A DNA stretch of 64,000 bases from Porites lobata (taxonomy: Eukaryota; Cnidaria; Anthozoa; Scleractinia; Poritidae): the NCBI GenBank assembly GCA_942486035.1, contig CALNXK010000033.1, forward strand, positions 2,529,501 through 2,593,500. Direction: 5' to 3'. The notes under the pieces are model-generated. The model was not told the DNA's origin and did no database searches. It worked only from the letters and a program-made list of their open reading frames with translations. Positions 11,039 to 23,900 of this stretch are shown here, in pieces. Within the stretch, counting starts at the first letter, position 1, and every line of letters begins with the position of its first letter. The position numbers and the translations under genes were made by a program.

Positions 11039-12270
11039 AGTTCAATGTGACTACTGATTCGAATGTTAAGATCTATGATGTGATTGGGGCAAAAAACAAT
11101 CTGCGCCACGCAACTAACTGAAAACCGGAGCCTGCTGAAAAGTAGTACTTTAAAGAACATTGTAAAACATTTAAAGTACATTCGTTTACCTCGGTTCTGT
11201 AGCAACGCGTTCAATTGTCTTGAATAACTGATGGGCATCCACTGTTTCATGATCGACAGCGATTCCTAGTCCAAATTGTTCCACTTTCTTGGCATTTGCG
11301 AACTGATCTGCAAACAGCGGAACTGCTACCACAGGGACCCCATGATAAGCAGACTCGTACACACTGTTATGTCCCGCATGGGAGACAAACGCTTTGATGT
11401 CCTTGTGGCCCAGAAGATCATTCTGAGGTAACCACTCCACTACTTTGATTTTTGGACTTAGAGACGGGGGAACATAATCTAAGAAATCATAATAAAGGAT
11501 TGTCTTATGTTTCAATGTAAATGTGATTTCTTTAGAAGCACTATTTTCCTACCTTTTAGCCTCCAAAGCACTCTTTGCTTTAACTTTCCAAACACCGTAG
11601 CCAGCATATCTAGCTTTTCTTTATTTAGAACCGATTCTACATAAGACCCAAACGACACCACGATAAAGCCATGCCCTCCTGAATCGCGGATAAATTCTTC
11701 GAAATCAGGGGGGAGCGGCTTTGGTTTTTTCACAGTGATCGGACCAACCATTATGTTACCTAAAAATAAGTACACAAAAAAATTTTATTGAGGTAAATAT
11801 ATATATTAAACATGACGTGTTGCGCTCAATGTTCTAGGATCAAAACTTTTCATGCACCATAATTGTCAAATAACTCCCTTTTGGCTTATCTAACATTCAG
11901 TTTTGTGACTATGGTCGTTCGAGTAACTGTAAAAGTGAAAGGCAAAGTAAGTTAAGGCGTCGAAAAGGGAGGGGGAGGGACGGACAAAAAGAGAAGGGAA
12001 TGGGAAGAAAAGAAAATTCTCCCTCTCCCCCTGGTTTCTTTCGGTTTTTCCCTCTCCTCTCTCCTTTTTTGCGCCTGCTACGCAGAGTATACATTTTTTG
12101 TCTTCGCTGCACGACTACTGGTGGAAGTGAACGTACGAAGAAGAATTTCCTTTTTCTTTTTAAACTTGGATGCGTTCCCTGACAATTCAACTTTAAAAAA
12201 AATGCCAACATCTGAGAAAGTAAGCGGACTGGAGTCATTGCGATAAAGTCTGGGAGACCACAAATACACT

Positions 12271-12366
12271 ACCCTACGAGCAGAGGCCCTTCGATCTTCC
12301 TAGATAAATCCCTTCCTCCTCTTCCCGACTTATCTAGGAAGACCAAAGGGCCTCTGCTCGCAGGGT
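12271..12366. mobile_element. Foldback element in UGT copy 1 intron 2
   Basis: ACCCTACGAGCAGAGGCCC ... GGGCCTCTGCTCGCAGGGT forms a hairpin with about 35-base arms (also CTTCCTAGATAA / TTATCTAGGAAG). Flanks ACAAATACACT and ACAAACACACT match at 10 of 11. The phrase GCAGAGG(T)CCTTC.ATCTTCC also occurs at about 38028-38066. Confidence 0.7.
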
Positions 12367-12720
12367 ACAAACACACTTGATAAGTGGTGTACGTCTTTGA
12401 GGCGCATCAAACCCACCTGGTAGAAGAGGCTGTGGATACTCCATGGCAAAATCCGCTAAGAAAATCACCAGTTCGGCGTTACCAAAACTTTCCCTAAAGC
12501 TTCTTTCCGCACTGATATTAAACTTAGCCATCAGCGCATCATATGAACGAACATAGAGAATCTTGAATAGAGCTTGCATTAGACAATAGGAAACTACATT
12601 CACAGCCCGCTGTATGAAAGTCATGTTGCTTGAATATCCAGATTGATGTATTGGTACGTACGACAAAGGCATAGGAACCATATGGAAAATAGAAAAAGGG
12701 TTATTCGGCGGTGTGATTGA

Positions 12721-12944
12721 AGGGTATGGTTTTCAAGCAGTTTTAGGATAGGGTATATAAATCAGAGCGTTTGGCTCTAGAATAACAGAAACTGATCAGT
12801 TGGTTGAAATCTAGACTAGGTACACAGCTACTCTAGGAAGGGGGAAGATCAAAATTCAGCTGAACTAGCTCTGGTAAAGGTTAAGGGTTCCAGGCTCCCA
12901 GCGGCACATCCCCACCCAGAAATTCCTAAAGTGCCCCCCCCGGG
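12721..12944. mobile_element. Insertion in UGT copy 1 exon 2, 6-base target duplication
   Basis: GATTGA stands immediately on both sides (12715-12720 and 12945-12950). The inserted piece runs from AGGGTATGGTTTTCAAGCAG to a C/G-run end, GTGCCCCCCCCGGG. It shares the GGCGGCACAT.CCCACCCA motif with the right end of the 26824-27287 element, which also has a 6-base duplication. Fragments of the same family lie at 13590-13680 in intron 1. Confidence 0.85.
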
Positions 12945-14162
12945 GATTGAGATTGCTACTTTCGGAAGCCTTAAAAGACCGCTTAGCAGAACTGCACATG
13001 GATCAAACGAGTCGTATACAATAAGATCAAAATCCTTTAGCTCTTCAAGAAGTTCTGTGCTGTTAAGAAGACTTTCGCACATTGTCAGGTGAAGCTTATA
13101 CGCGTTCCATCCTATCATATGTTTGTTTCCTTCCAGTGCAGGTCTTATCAAAGTTTCTTCGATGAAGCCGGGTTTGAAGGGCACTTGAAACTTCTTATGA
13201 GGGATTTTGTCGCCGCGTTTGCTTTGCCTGTCTGAGGACACGACCATTGCAACCTTAGTCGAAAAAAATCAGAATAATAAAATGGTTAATAGTTCTAAAA
13301 ATAACCTCGCACATCGAGAGCCCGAGATAATCGGCCGTCTCGCGATTTTCGTGCCGTTTGTGGTGATTTAACGAAGATATTTCGAAGAGCTTCAAGGACT
13401 TTCCAACGTTCGTTGTTAAGTAACGATTGGAGATTGGATTGGAGTTTCTTTTGTCCCTGCACAATTTTACAAAGCTTAAAACTGACTGCGATAAATTTTA
13501 ATCCTTGCCACAAAGGCACTCGCGCGTTGCTTTCTATCCCTCTCTCGAAAACGGGTGTGAAAAATGACATTTTTGGCCTGAAATAAGCTTATGGTCATCG
13601 GTCAGGATTTGGAGAACCGGGCGGCACACCCCGACCAAGAATTCCCAGAAGTACCCGCCACCCCTCCCTCGTGTTATTTTTGGCACAATATGGAAAAGGT
13701 AAATGAAACAAAATACTGAAGATTTTGGCAACAATAACAATTACTAGATCGAGCAAACAAAACTCAATCATTATTCGATATTATACGAATGAATGATCAG
13801 TTGAATAATTAGCAATGCAGATTAATTAAGACTGACATATGTTCAGATTAAACTTTAACATTGATCGAGCCTTTCGAAGGGTTAAACCCACTTAAACAAA
13901 CTGGTTCAGATCATTTAAGGTCATTTAAGTAAAACTATGGTAGTATGCTTGTGCGACCAGTGATTTTTCAAAATTTGACAATGTATGTTGTCTCATAAAA
14001 AACGTTTTTTACCTCGTGACCTCGCGAGGCTAGCTCCTCTAAAGTGTTTCTTATAACAAAGTAGTGAGATCCTGACGACACGAAACTGAAACCCGCAATT
14101 TTAGCGGATAAAGCTGAATTGACGAGGGTAAAACACACCAGAATGATGCACAACGACGCCAT

Positions 14163-15413
14163 TATGCAGAGTTGCAAAGCATCTGTCGATAGAGCACTAT
14201 TCGTGTCTATTTGCATATACTTGACTTACTTTGGCTTTATGCGTCACTTGTGCTCGTAACGCAATTGCATAATTTGTATTTGTCACACTTAAAAACAGTC
14301 TATACATCGACAATACTAGTAAAGTACTCTCAACATCTTGTCGTCCGGTGCAATAAACTAGTTCGCACCTAATGCTGGGAGGACTGTGCAAGTTGCTTGC
14401 AAAAAGCGGCGTCAAGGAGAAACTTCAACAAATGCGAAAAGAGATTCGAGTTTTCGTTTATTCGTTAACTCTTTTTGCATTGCAAAAACAAGGTAGTTCC
14501 GCCCTTTTTTGTTCCCTGTACATGCATGTGACATGACTCAACAAAACTGCAACCAGACCTGAGTCGAACTGAGAAAAGAAGATCTCACTGAGGTGGTAGT
14601 TTTGACGGTTAACGGTTATTTTATCGGAAAATTTAGTTGAGTTCTGTATGACTAATATGGACTGTTGTTTTTTCGAGGTTACCTTTTTAGTCTTTCAAAT
14701 ATAAAATTTCGAGGTATTTTCAGATAAAAGCAAGTTGTACGGTTTTGTAATGTCTAGAGAGAGTGTTTTTGATTGTTGAGAACACTGATGGGAACTTGTT
14801 GTTCCAGTCAAGAGATTCTTTAGGTCCCTCAGGAGCCAGAAGTTCGTGACGGATCAAATGAAATAGTGAGATCTGGAATACCTTGAATCGTTTGCACGGT
14901 TAACATTACTTTGCATTTTTGACAGTTAACGGTAAAAAATAACCTTTCTAAAAAAAAACAGCCCCATACAACCTCGTTCCCAAGTTCTCTCTAATTAACT
15001 TGTTTATCTGGTGGCAGTTCTGTTCAGGCAGAAATTTGCGATGGTTTCAGTTATAGTTGTTGGGTTAGCAAATCTATCTTGCTCTTGCGGACCCTTGCGA
15101 TCATTGCGTAAACGAGACAAAAAATTGTGAAACAAAGGATTCCTCCCTCAGAGTTAAATTTGTTCTGGAGCCACGTGGCCAGTTGCCTGGGTGCAGACGT
15201 CTCCTATTTCCTTTGTTGCACGCGGAAAAGGGACCTTTTCCGCGTGCAACAAAGGAAATAGGAGACGTCTGCACGCAGGCAACGTGGCCAGACGCAACCA
15301 GGGTCTCTCTCTCGTTCCGTAGGGAAGGGTAGGAGAGAACCCTGGGAACGAGGTTGAGCCCCATATAGTGCGCCCCAGTCTCGCGCATGACCTCAAAAAG
15401 GCAAATGCTCAGG
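14163..15413. other. Intergenic region between UGT copies 1 and 2
   Basis: Upstream of UGT copy 1 and downstream of copy 2. Bases 14163-14970 show no gene or clear repeat. From about 14974 to 15357 there is an inverted pair, AACCTCGTTCCCA / TGGGAACGAGGTT, containing the 15183 foldback, so at least two insertions are stacked here. Confidence 0.55.
15183..15292. mobile_element. Foldback element with perfect 9-base duplication
   Basis: TTGCCTGGGTGCAGACGTC ... GACGTCTGCACGCAGGCAA is an almost perfect 110-base palindrome. CGTGGCCAG flanks both sides (15174-15182, 15293-15301). The arm sequence recurs at 1870-1922. Confidence 0.82.
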
Positions 15414-18400
15414 TTACTCCCTCTTAGTTTTTGCTCCCCTACACTTGTTACAGCAGAACCAGCACAGACATCTGCATGTTAATCGTATCACCATGACGAC
15501 CAGTGTAACTATGACAACAAGGAAAGCTATGACGTCAAGTAGGTAGTACTGATACCAAGGGATGTTAAACACTTGAGCTCTGAGATGCCGAGCTCCACCA
15601 TGTCTGAGTACATACTCTATCCAATCACAAGTTGTCTCTAATGGGGTCCGTGGCTTGTCTTGCATCAGCCGAGATATTCGCGTTGCTTCTCTTTTGAATC
15701 TGCAACAGTTTACAGCACAAGTTGCACATCGTCAAAGTATTTGTCGCCTGTGAGTAAGCTCTCCAATTTATGGCGAACGAAGCGAGCGAACGCGCGCGCG
15801 TGCAAGCGGCGAAGCGTCTCCTTTCGCGTGCAGCTCTCGCGTGACTTCTCGCGACTCCTTCAAATGGAGAACTTGTTCGAAGGCTAGTAAATGTTACACT
15901 TATGAATTAATTGATTTTTCAAATAGAAAACGTCTCTGAAGATAAAAAGCACTAATTTACGCCAACAAAGCTCAGTAGAGCTCAGTAAGTCCTGGAGCGC
16001 TTTCCATATACATTGGAAAACCGGAAAATCGATTGGAAAATCAAATGGTTACCGTTAACACCATTCCGTTTGAAAAAAACCATGGGCTGTGATTTGAGGT
16101 GATGCAATTTTTTTTTTCTTTTCTTAGTCTGATTAACTGATTTGGATATACCAGGAGCCAATAACTGGATATACTTTTTCGCGGGTTGTTCTCCCTATAG
16201 ACCACGTCAAATTCTATAGTTTTATATGTTTATGCACAGGCTTTCCACCCCGGTATTTTGGGTAAATGGTAAGCACCCTCTGTTACCTTGGTTCAGTGAT
16301 GACTTGTTCTATTGCCTCAAACAGCTGATCTGCATACACAATTTTATAATCCACAACTATTCCCAGGCCAAATTGTTCCACTTTCTTGGCATTGGAAAAC
16401 TGATCTGCAAACAGTGGAACTGCTACTACAGGGACCCCATGATAAGCAGACTCGTACACACTGTTGAATCCGACATGGGAGACAAACGCTTTGATGTCCT
16501 TGTGACCCAGAAGATCATTCTGAGGTAACCACTCCACTACTTTGATGTTCGTACTGAGTGATGCAGGGCTGTAACCTACGTTCGCACAAAATTTAACTTG
16601 AAAACTTTGGTCACATTTTGAAAGACATCACATGCCTTTGTTACGCCATAAAACGTATTAACAATCTCTAGCTTATGAAATCACGTTACAAACAAAATGT
16701 AGCATAATAAAGAAAGAAATCCTTCAAAAGCTCAACCACAGTGAAAACACAATACTTCTCGTAAATATCTATAAAGGCACAGTTTCCTTTGAAATATTGG
16801 GATTCGTTTCTCAAAAAGGTCGTTTCGTCTGGAAGGCCGGAAGGTACTTCCTTAATTTTCTTTCATTTTCAAGAAATGATATTGATCTTTATCGTAAAAG
16901 TAGAGGAGACACGGTAATGGCTGTACTGGGAATTCAGAAACGATTGCACCAACACCGGGATTTCAAATACTCGGCTCCTAACCAATATGAATAATATCAA
17001 AGGGGGGGACGGCGCTGTTTGACGATTTTTATAAAAAAAAAAAAAAACAAAAAAAAACAAAAACAAATTTCAGTGTTGACATGTTCTTCCGTTTGAAGTT
17101 AAGATGCCTTTAAAATTGCAAACAGACCGCGAAAATATTAATGTTGTTCAAATAACATCTGAACATCAGCAGTAGTTCGTTTGATAAAGCGTTGCCCAGA
17201 GAAGGCCACGATATATATAAGACACGCTACCTTTTTGTCTCCACAAAACTTTCTGCTTCAACTTTGCAAAAGCTGCAGCCATCATGTCAATCTTTTCTTT
17301 GGGGATGATTTTTTCCACATACGAGCCAAAAGACACAATGATGAACCCGTGCCCCCCTGTATCCTGTAGAAATTCTTGTAAATCAGGGGGGAGGGCACCA
17401 GGCTTTTTAACACCTATTGGGCCAACCATGACTACACCTGCAATGTAGAAACAAGAAATTGGAGTCCATGAAACTACTGCTCCATCTCTAGTCAGGCTAG
17501 AGGTAAATAGCAGTGCCGGATTCAGACCTTGAGATAAGGGGGGCCCGGTCATCTAGACCCTTAGATAAGGGGGGACGGTACCCCGCCCCCCCGGATCCGC
17601 CACTTAATAGAATCCCCGGCGAGGTTAGAAGGGAGAGGGAGTGCGAAGAGAAGGAGCCATGAATTTCCCTCTTTGTCGTCAAGAACTTTTTTGCCTTAGG
17701 CTATGTTTACACTATACTGGATAGGTTTTGTGCAGCCACAAAAATCATCTCCCGATAGTTTGTCTGTTCACACACAAAAACGTTTGTGGTGGCGCGATTT
17801 CTGGGACGCGGCGAAGCTGCGCCGCGCCGCTCTTGAATATCGGATTGGTTTTCTGCCTTACTTTGGTGTAGTGTGAACACCTATTCAGCCCGTCGCGGAA
17901 GTAAAAAATTAGGAGCGAGGACTAGAACCTACTGAGACGGAAGTAAATACAGTCGAACCTCCATGTGCGACCACCTCCCATAAGCGACCGCCAATCCAAA
18001 ACACCAAAACTTTCACAGTCAAAGCCTTACAGTTGGAACCTCTAGTAAATGACCACCTCCTGTAAGCGACCGCGACCACTTTTTGGGCCTGGAGGTTAAT
18101 GACTTTTATCGTTTTTAATCTCTTGTAAGCGACCACTTGACGCATTCTCTGATCTCTATTTTCGCTGTGTGCACTATGTTACTTAGAATATACGAATATC
18201 TCTAGTGACAACTTGGAACAACACATATCCTAACTTAGACATGGCATGCCATAAATTTCTTCCACAAAGTAGATGTGCTGGACTTCTTCTCGGAAGAGAC
18301 CCCCTGCGGTTCGATTCCTGAAAACGACTACGTAACTCCTATAAGTGACCAGTCAGTCTTTGCACTTTGGGTGGTCGCTTACGGAAGGTTTGACTGTAAG

Positions 18401-20418
18401 CAGGAGTGCCGACCGGAATCAGTTTAGTGCATCAAGGGCTACTGCCGTTCATACCGTACCGGATAGTTTTTCTTAGCGCCACGAAAAGCTTAGCCTACGT
18501 GTAACAGCATCCTCCCCCCGACAAAGAAAAAACGGAGAGAGGGAGAGAGAGGACTTTTGTCGGGGGAGGGTGCGGCTACACGTAGGCTACGAAAACCTAT
18601 TCGGTATAAAGTGAACATAGCGTTGATTGCCAAATGACAATTCTACATAAATTTGTTACGTTCCAGATCTTTATACCTATACCTGGCAAGAGAGGTTGTG
18701 GAAATTCTAGAGCAAAATCTGCCAGTATTATGACAAGCTCGACATTCGTCACTGCTTCCTCGTAGCTGATCTCTGGTTTGATATGAAACTTGGTCTTCAG
18801 AGGAATCACGGATTGTGCAAACATCACTTTCAAGAGAAGCTGTCCAGCAAAATAAACTCCAAGGTTTATAACACGTTCTATAAATGTCATGTTACACGAG
18901 AACCCAGTCAGCTGTTGAGGAACGTATGACACAGGGGTCGGAATCATATGAAAGGGAGCAAAAGCGACATTTGGCGGACCAGGGGCGATAACCACCCTTG
19001 GAATCTCGAGATGTTCACCTAGCAAAACAGCACAGAGAGCTGCTCCTTCATAAACTAGCAAGTCAAAGTCCTTCAGTTCTTGTAGCAGCTTAGTGTCATT
19101 CAAAAGGCATTCACACATAACTTTCTCTACTTGGGCCAAAGCCCACATCCCCTTTAGCTGATTTCCGTCAATTGCTGGTTTGACAAGCAGCTCTTCCGAA
19201 AAGTCGGGTTCATATGGAACTTTGTAAATAAAATGCGGGAGTTTTTCGTTGGAGCTGATCTTAACGTCGGAGGATACAATCAATGCCACCTGTGAAACAA
19301 AAGAGAACTCACTGTAAGAGCTCTGAAGTAGTCAATGTAGATGTAGAACTGCTCTCACTCCTAACATGGGTGTTGGCCTAAGGTGTCTCGATCAGATTTT
19401 TCAGCAACGATACCTTTGAAATTTAACCTCCAAGTACAAAGACGCATCCCAAGAGAATCGAGTGATAAAAAAAAAAAAAAATAACAAAAATAAAAAATAA
19501 ATAAATAAATAAATAACAAATGACAAAAATTAACTTGAGGTGGCTCCAAAATATGAAGTGGAGCGGGAGGAGTATTTTTTTGTTTGTCTTTTTTCTTTGT
19601 TTTGATTTTTTTGCTTGTTTTATTTGTTGTTGTTGTTTTTTGTTTTTTTCTTTATGTTTCTGGAAATTTATTTCGGTTTCTTTAATAGGTGTTTGACCGA
19701 TTGTTTATAGCCTGCGAACAAGCACTATGGCAAGCGAACCTTTCGCGTGCGGCTCTCGCCTGACTTCTCGCGCCTCACTCAAATGCCCCGTCGCCCCGCG
19801 CAGGCCTGGGACTGCAGAGAGGGAACGTGACCGGGAAACCGGGAACATAGGTCCAGCTCTCAAAAGCCACATTGTCAGAAGCTTAGGGTTATATGCTTCT
19901 CACACTGGTCATAGCCTGTTCCAGGCGTTCAGGTCTCGAGTTCGGATAGTATAACACAGTTTTCCCTGCCTATGATTTAACTAGCTCCACATCATCTGAA
20001 CGCCGCGCTCTACTATCTGGACGCCTGGAATTAACAATAGCGTGTTCCATTTATAGTACTGTCGATTTTGATAAATAATAATAACAAATGACAAACAACA
20101 CGTGCACAAAAGCGGGGAGATGCAGGGAAACGTGAGCTTGGAACGGGCTTTAGAATATTTTTCTGAAAAAAAAGGCCCCGGGAGTTTGCAAATGGTCGTA
20201 GAAATGAGATCAGGTCACGATGGTTCCAATGGAAGTTCACGATATTTCACGTGAAAATTTACCTCGTGTCCTCGAGAGGATAATTCTTCCATTGTTTTCC
20301 TGATGATAAAGTAATGAGATCCTGCTGCCATGCTGCTGAAACCCATGATTTTCGCACTCAAAACAGAGTCAAGACTGTAAAAAGACAAGAGTATGCAAAA
20401 TATAAACGACGCCGCCAT
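15414..20418 (-). CDS. UDP-glucuronosyltransferase copy 2
   Basis: Minus-strand exons 20263-20418, 18683-19289, 17231-17437, 16287-16575 and 15414-15699 join to 515 codons (514 aa) without a stop. Predicted ER enzyme that transfers glucuronic acid (or another UDP-sugar) to small lipophilic acceptors. Signal peptide about residues 1-21 from the ATG at 20418 (an upstream in-frame ATG would spoil it). GSH with catalytic-type His35. Donor-binding signature in exon 4 (WLPQNDLLGHKDIKAFVSHV, YESAYHGVPVVAVPLFADQ). Membrane anchor about residues 475-495. Last residues KTKRE, a KxKxx ER-retrieval signal. Oddity: the position equivalent to the catalytic Asp is Glu133 (FDLLVYEGAALC), whereas the other three copies have Asp. 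It may be a divergent enzyme or weakened. Start codons of copies 2 and 3 are 486 bases apart and divergent. Confidence 0.92.
17511..17604. mobile_element. hAT-like short element
   Basis: CAGTGCCGGATTCAGACC ... GGATCCGCCACT in UGT copy 2 intron 2. The interior repeats TAGATAAGGGGGG. Same family as the 1975 and 7382 copies, in opposite internal orientation. Confidence 0.5.
17948..18398. mobile_element. Terminal-inverted-repeat element (TACAGTCGAACCTCC ends)
   Basis: The left end TACAGTCGAACCTCCATG is mirrored by GAAGGTTTGACTGTA on the right. Internally there are several diverged copies of GTAAGCGACCACC in both orientations. Non-autonomous DNA element in UGT copy 2 intron 2. Confidence 0.65.
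18491..18589. mobile_element. Foldback element with 9-base duplication (8/9)
   Basis: TAGCCTACGTGTA... and ...TACACGTAGGCTA are inverted ends, with CCTCCCCCGACAAAG / CTTTTGTCGGGGGAGGG inside. Flanks CGAAAAGCT and CGAAAACCT differ at one base. A lone right end of the same family (GGGGGAGGGTGCGGCTACAC) is at 51211-51239. Confidence 0.72.
19467..19520. repeat. A-rich and AAAT microsatellite
   Basis: A run of A followed by AAATAAATAAATAAATAAAT in UGT copy 2 intron 1. Simple repeat only. Confidence 0.85.
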
Positions 20419-20904
20419 TTTATACTTGTGAATGATGAAGCTTCCCATGCATGTTAAAATGTCACGCAACTAATCACGCACGCATACCAAACGCCGCCTT
20501 TATAGAAAGCATTTGAGAGTGCATGGGAAACAAACTACAAAAATTCCTTTTTCAAATAGCCTAGTTGAACTGTAATGAGAGTCAGGTCACTCGATCATTC
20601 ATAGAGGTTCTGAGGCTGCGAGACCTGTCACCTCACATGGCGGACGACAGATTTTCCAAACTTTGGTCAACTATCCAGACAGATAAAGTAGTAAATTAGT
20701 AAGTATGGAGCTCAGAAGTCAGTTGCTGGATAAACTCCTAAAACTGAAGCAGCCATTTGATTTCAATTTGATTTTTATTTTGGATGTCTATTGCAACGCA
20801 GCTGGGTTGTGCCCTCAAAGTCACGCGATATTGAACCTCGCTTGCAAACTAGTACATAGCCTGGTGACGAGCTGGCCACCTTTGCACAATTTTTGTTACC
20901 AAAA
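20419..20904. promoter_or_regulatory. Shared divergent promoter region of UGT copies 2 and 3
   Basis: 486 bases separate the start codons of UGT copy 2 (-) and copy 3 (+), so both promoters and both leaders must sit here or the transcripts must overlap. No TATA box, known regulatory motif or repeat was recognised. Role is inferred from position only. Confidence 0.5.
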
Positions 20905-23900
20905 ATGTCCGGGCTTTGTTGGTTAATCCTGCTTTTCCTCGCTGAATCTTCATCTTCAGCTAAGATTATAGGAGGCAGCGCAGTTGGAGGATCTCATTAT
21001 ATGATGATAAGAAACGTAGTAGAGGAGTTGGCCAGGCGAGGGCACGAGGTATAATCTGCTTATGCTCAATTAGCTTGACATAAAAGGTCTGAAAATGCCT
21101 CTCATAAAGAGGTCTAGGGCTTGGTGTTCTACACGTGGGTGGGCTAGCAATCCAGTAGGAAAACGATGAACATGTGGTAGTAGTTACTTAGCCAAAGGTG
21201 CTGACCTTTGCCACTATTTTTAATAGAAATACTATAGTGTCTCGACGAGCGGGCAGATTCGGAACGGTGGCTAGCCTGTCTCTCAAGGTCCCAATTGAAT
21301 AGCTCGCACCCCTTGAGAGAAAGAAACAATGTCACTAGCCACAAAAACAATAGTAGCTCCTACTCCCAAGGGACCAATCTCATGGGGGTGGGGGATGGGG
21401 GCTACTCCCTTGTTATGTTCTGGCCAGGTGTTCTGGTTACCAAGTATGGACTCAATCGACCTGATTGGCTAATGAAATAATAGCTTTTTCAACATGCCAT
21501 GGCATGGCATGTACTCAAATCCTAGTAGACAACTGAGGCTCCAAACAACTAGGATTTTGGCACTGACTTTTGCAGATAGACTTAGCCAGGCCATGATTAT
21601 TTGAAAGGTGGATAACACAATCTCCTGGATAAGTCTCTCTCCAGTGGTTAGCGCAATTGGTTTTTCTAATACTCATCTGCTAAACAGTGATTTATCCAGC
21701 GGCTAGCACTAACCACCATTTGAACTACTAGGGTCAGAAGTTTAGTTCCATATTTGGTGCACTTCTAACCTGAGATCAGGCGTTTTTTTTTCTTTGCTTA
21801 TTTGCTATTACAGAGATAAAGGGAGAGGGCATGATCGCAGGCTAGTGCACTTCCCACTTCCTGCTCCCATTTTGTTTCTCATAAACTAGATTATGTTGGC
21901 CCCCAAAAACCAGATGCTGTTTTTGTAATCAAGGAGGAAAATATTAGAAACCACTATGTACAAAAGATAATACATTCATTTTATACCTAGCCTTTTCCAA
22001 ACAGTAATTTTGTTTCATTTATTGCTCTACAGGTCACCTTGGTTATTTCCTCTGCTCAGAAAGTGAAACCAAGCGAGAAATTCGCTCACAAGATTTTTCA
22101 AGTGCCTTTTAAGGAGGGAACAATTTTGGAGACATTTGCGAAAGAAATGATAGAAAATGGATCTCTGTCGTGGGACACTTTCAAGTCGTTAAGTGAAATT
22201 GATCGCATGTCTTGTGAATGTTTACTGAATGACACGGAGTTTGTTAACAGCCTCAAAGGGTTTGATTTATTAATTTATGATAACATTGCAAATTGTTACG
22301 TGTTGCTTGCTGAGTATTTAGGCTTGAAAAGAGTTGAAATTGCAGCATTATCTCCAAATGGTCCACCACTGGCGAAACATTTGGTACCTATGCCTGTTTC
22401 ATACATCCCCATACCTTTTCCTGGAGAGCCCTGTACAGATGAAATGACATTTACGCAGCGAGTTTTAAACTTAATAATGTATGTCCTCGGTCAGTTTATG
22501 ATGAGTCTACTTGTGTATAGCAATATGGATAGTACGAAGATGAAGTATAACATTACACCTGGGAAGAGCTTTCTGGAGGCTGCTGGCGAAGCAGAATTGC
22601 TGCTAATGACTTCAGATTTTGCTCTGGAATATCCACAGCCTTTATTGCCTGGTATGAAGTGATAAGAAACATATTTTTTACAGTTCCCTGGCTAACAACC
22701 TAAAAGAAAACTACTGAACTAAAATTATTCAGAGTGAGGGATGTGTATGAATGAGTTCCCCTGAGGGTGGAGGGTACTTACTATAATGGCCTATATCTGG
22801 GAGAGGCTCTGCCTGAAAGGGGTACCCTTTTTTCAGGCTTCAAGTATATGAAAGATTACAAGGGAAATCTGTCATTTTTGCCAAGGTCCAAAAGGGCTAA
22901 CAGAGGCATTTAATGGCTATGGAAGAGTAAAGAAAACATTCTGGTTATGTGTGTATTCGTTTTTAAAAAAGACAAGTGCATTTATAGCAGTTAAGAGGGA
23001 TGCAGAGTTCTAAACTAGGTATGTGAAAACGGTACCAATATTTTATTGTGAATAGAAGGTAACAAAAGGGGTACCTTCTCTGTCAAAAATGGTACATGTA
23101 TATAAAAGGGTAAGGGGTTGGACCTCAGGCAGAGCCTCCCCGCAATAAAACTTAGTTGAATCCCCCCCCCAGGAAAAGAGCCCATCCAGTGAAGATTTTA
23201 GATATGATCCTGATCTGAAAACTTTTAATGAGTTCAGGACTTGAGACACTGAGGCATCTGCTTTTTTTAAAGTTTTTAAACTTGATTACTAATATTTTTA
23301 CCATATGAAAGTAGAAATATTATATAATGCAATCCCTGATTTCAACTTGCAGGCAACATTATGGTAGGGCAACTAAATGTAAAAAATCCAAGGCCGCTTT
23401 CCCCTGAGCTGGAAGAATTTGTCAACAAGTCCATACATGGTTTTATTGCTGTTTCATTTGGAACTAACGTGGCATTCCTGTCAAAGAAAAAGGTCGATCT
23501 GTTGGCTGCTGCATTTGGAAAACTTCAACAGAATGTTGTGTGGAAACTGAAGGGTGAGATATCAAATGTGTATAAATGAAGGACACAGTGCCTAGAATAG
23601 AGGGATCGTCATACGTTTCTGGGAAACTGCCCACCTACCCCTCCCCTAACCCAACATTAACACTTACTTCTCACTTGGGGCAAAATGTTGGCTTAGGGGA
23701 GGGGTAGGTGAGCATTTTCCCAGAAACATAATGATCTGAATAAAGCCTCTGAGTGACATCTGAGTAACTGCTTGATTTTACCTCCAGTTTGCTGTGTATA
23801 TGCGCTTGTGAATCATAGTGAGAATTTTATATTAGATCAAAAAAAAGTCCCGAATAAAATTATGTTGATAAACAAATTTGTTATTTGCTTAAAAAAAGTG

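Larger units (their letters stand above)
9958..14162 (-). pseudogene. UDP-glucuronosyltransferase copy 1, coding exon disrupted by a transposon
   Basis: Exons on the minus strand: 14013-14162, 12417-13253, 11553-11759, 11190-11478 and 9958-10240. The family plan is complete: signal peptide (MASLCIILVCFTLVNSALSA), GSH with catalytic-type His33, the Asp131 region FDLIVYDSFDPC, the UGT donor-site signature (WLPQNDLLGHKDIKAFVSHA, ESAYHGVPVVAVPLFADQ), a C-terminal membrane span and tail KAKKE. However, exon 2 contains a 224-base insertion (12721-12944) plus a duplicated 6-base target. The insertion shifts frame and brings stops. Without the insertion and one duplicate, the exon would be 607 bases, exactly the length in copies 2 and 4, and the CDS would be 512 codons. 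No other lesion was seen, so loss looks recent. It could instead be a polymorphic or assembly-specific allele. Confidence 0.88.

Noticed and set aside
11909..12269. Overlapping open frames on both strands in UGT copy 1 intron 2
   Set aside because: Low-complexity purine/pyrimidine-rich sequence with no conserved residues.
16226..16528. 100-codon plus-strand frame
   Set aside because: Antisense of UGT copy 2 exon 4; the same shadow appears opposite copy 3 exon 4 (24351-24575).
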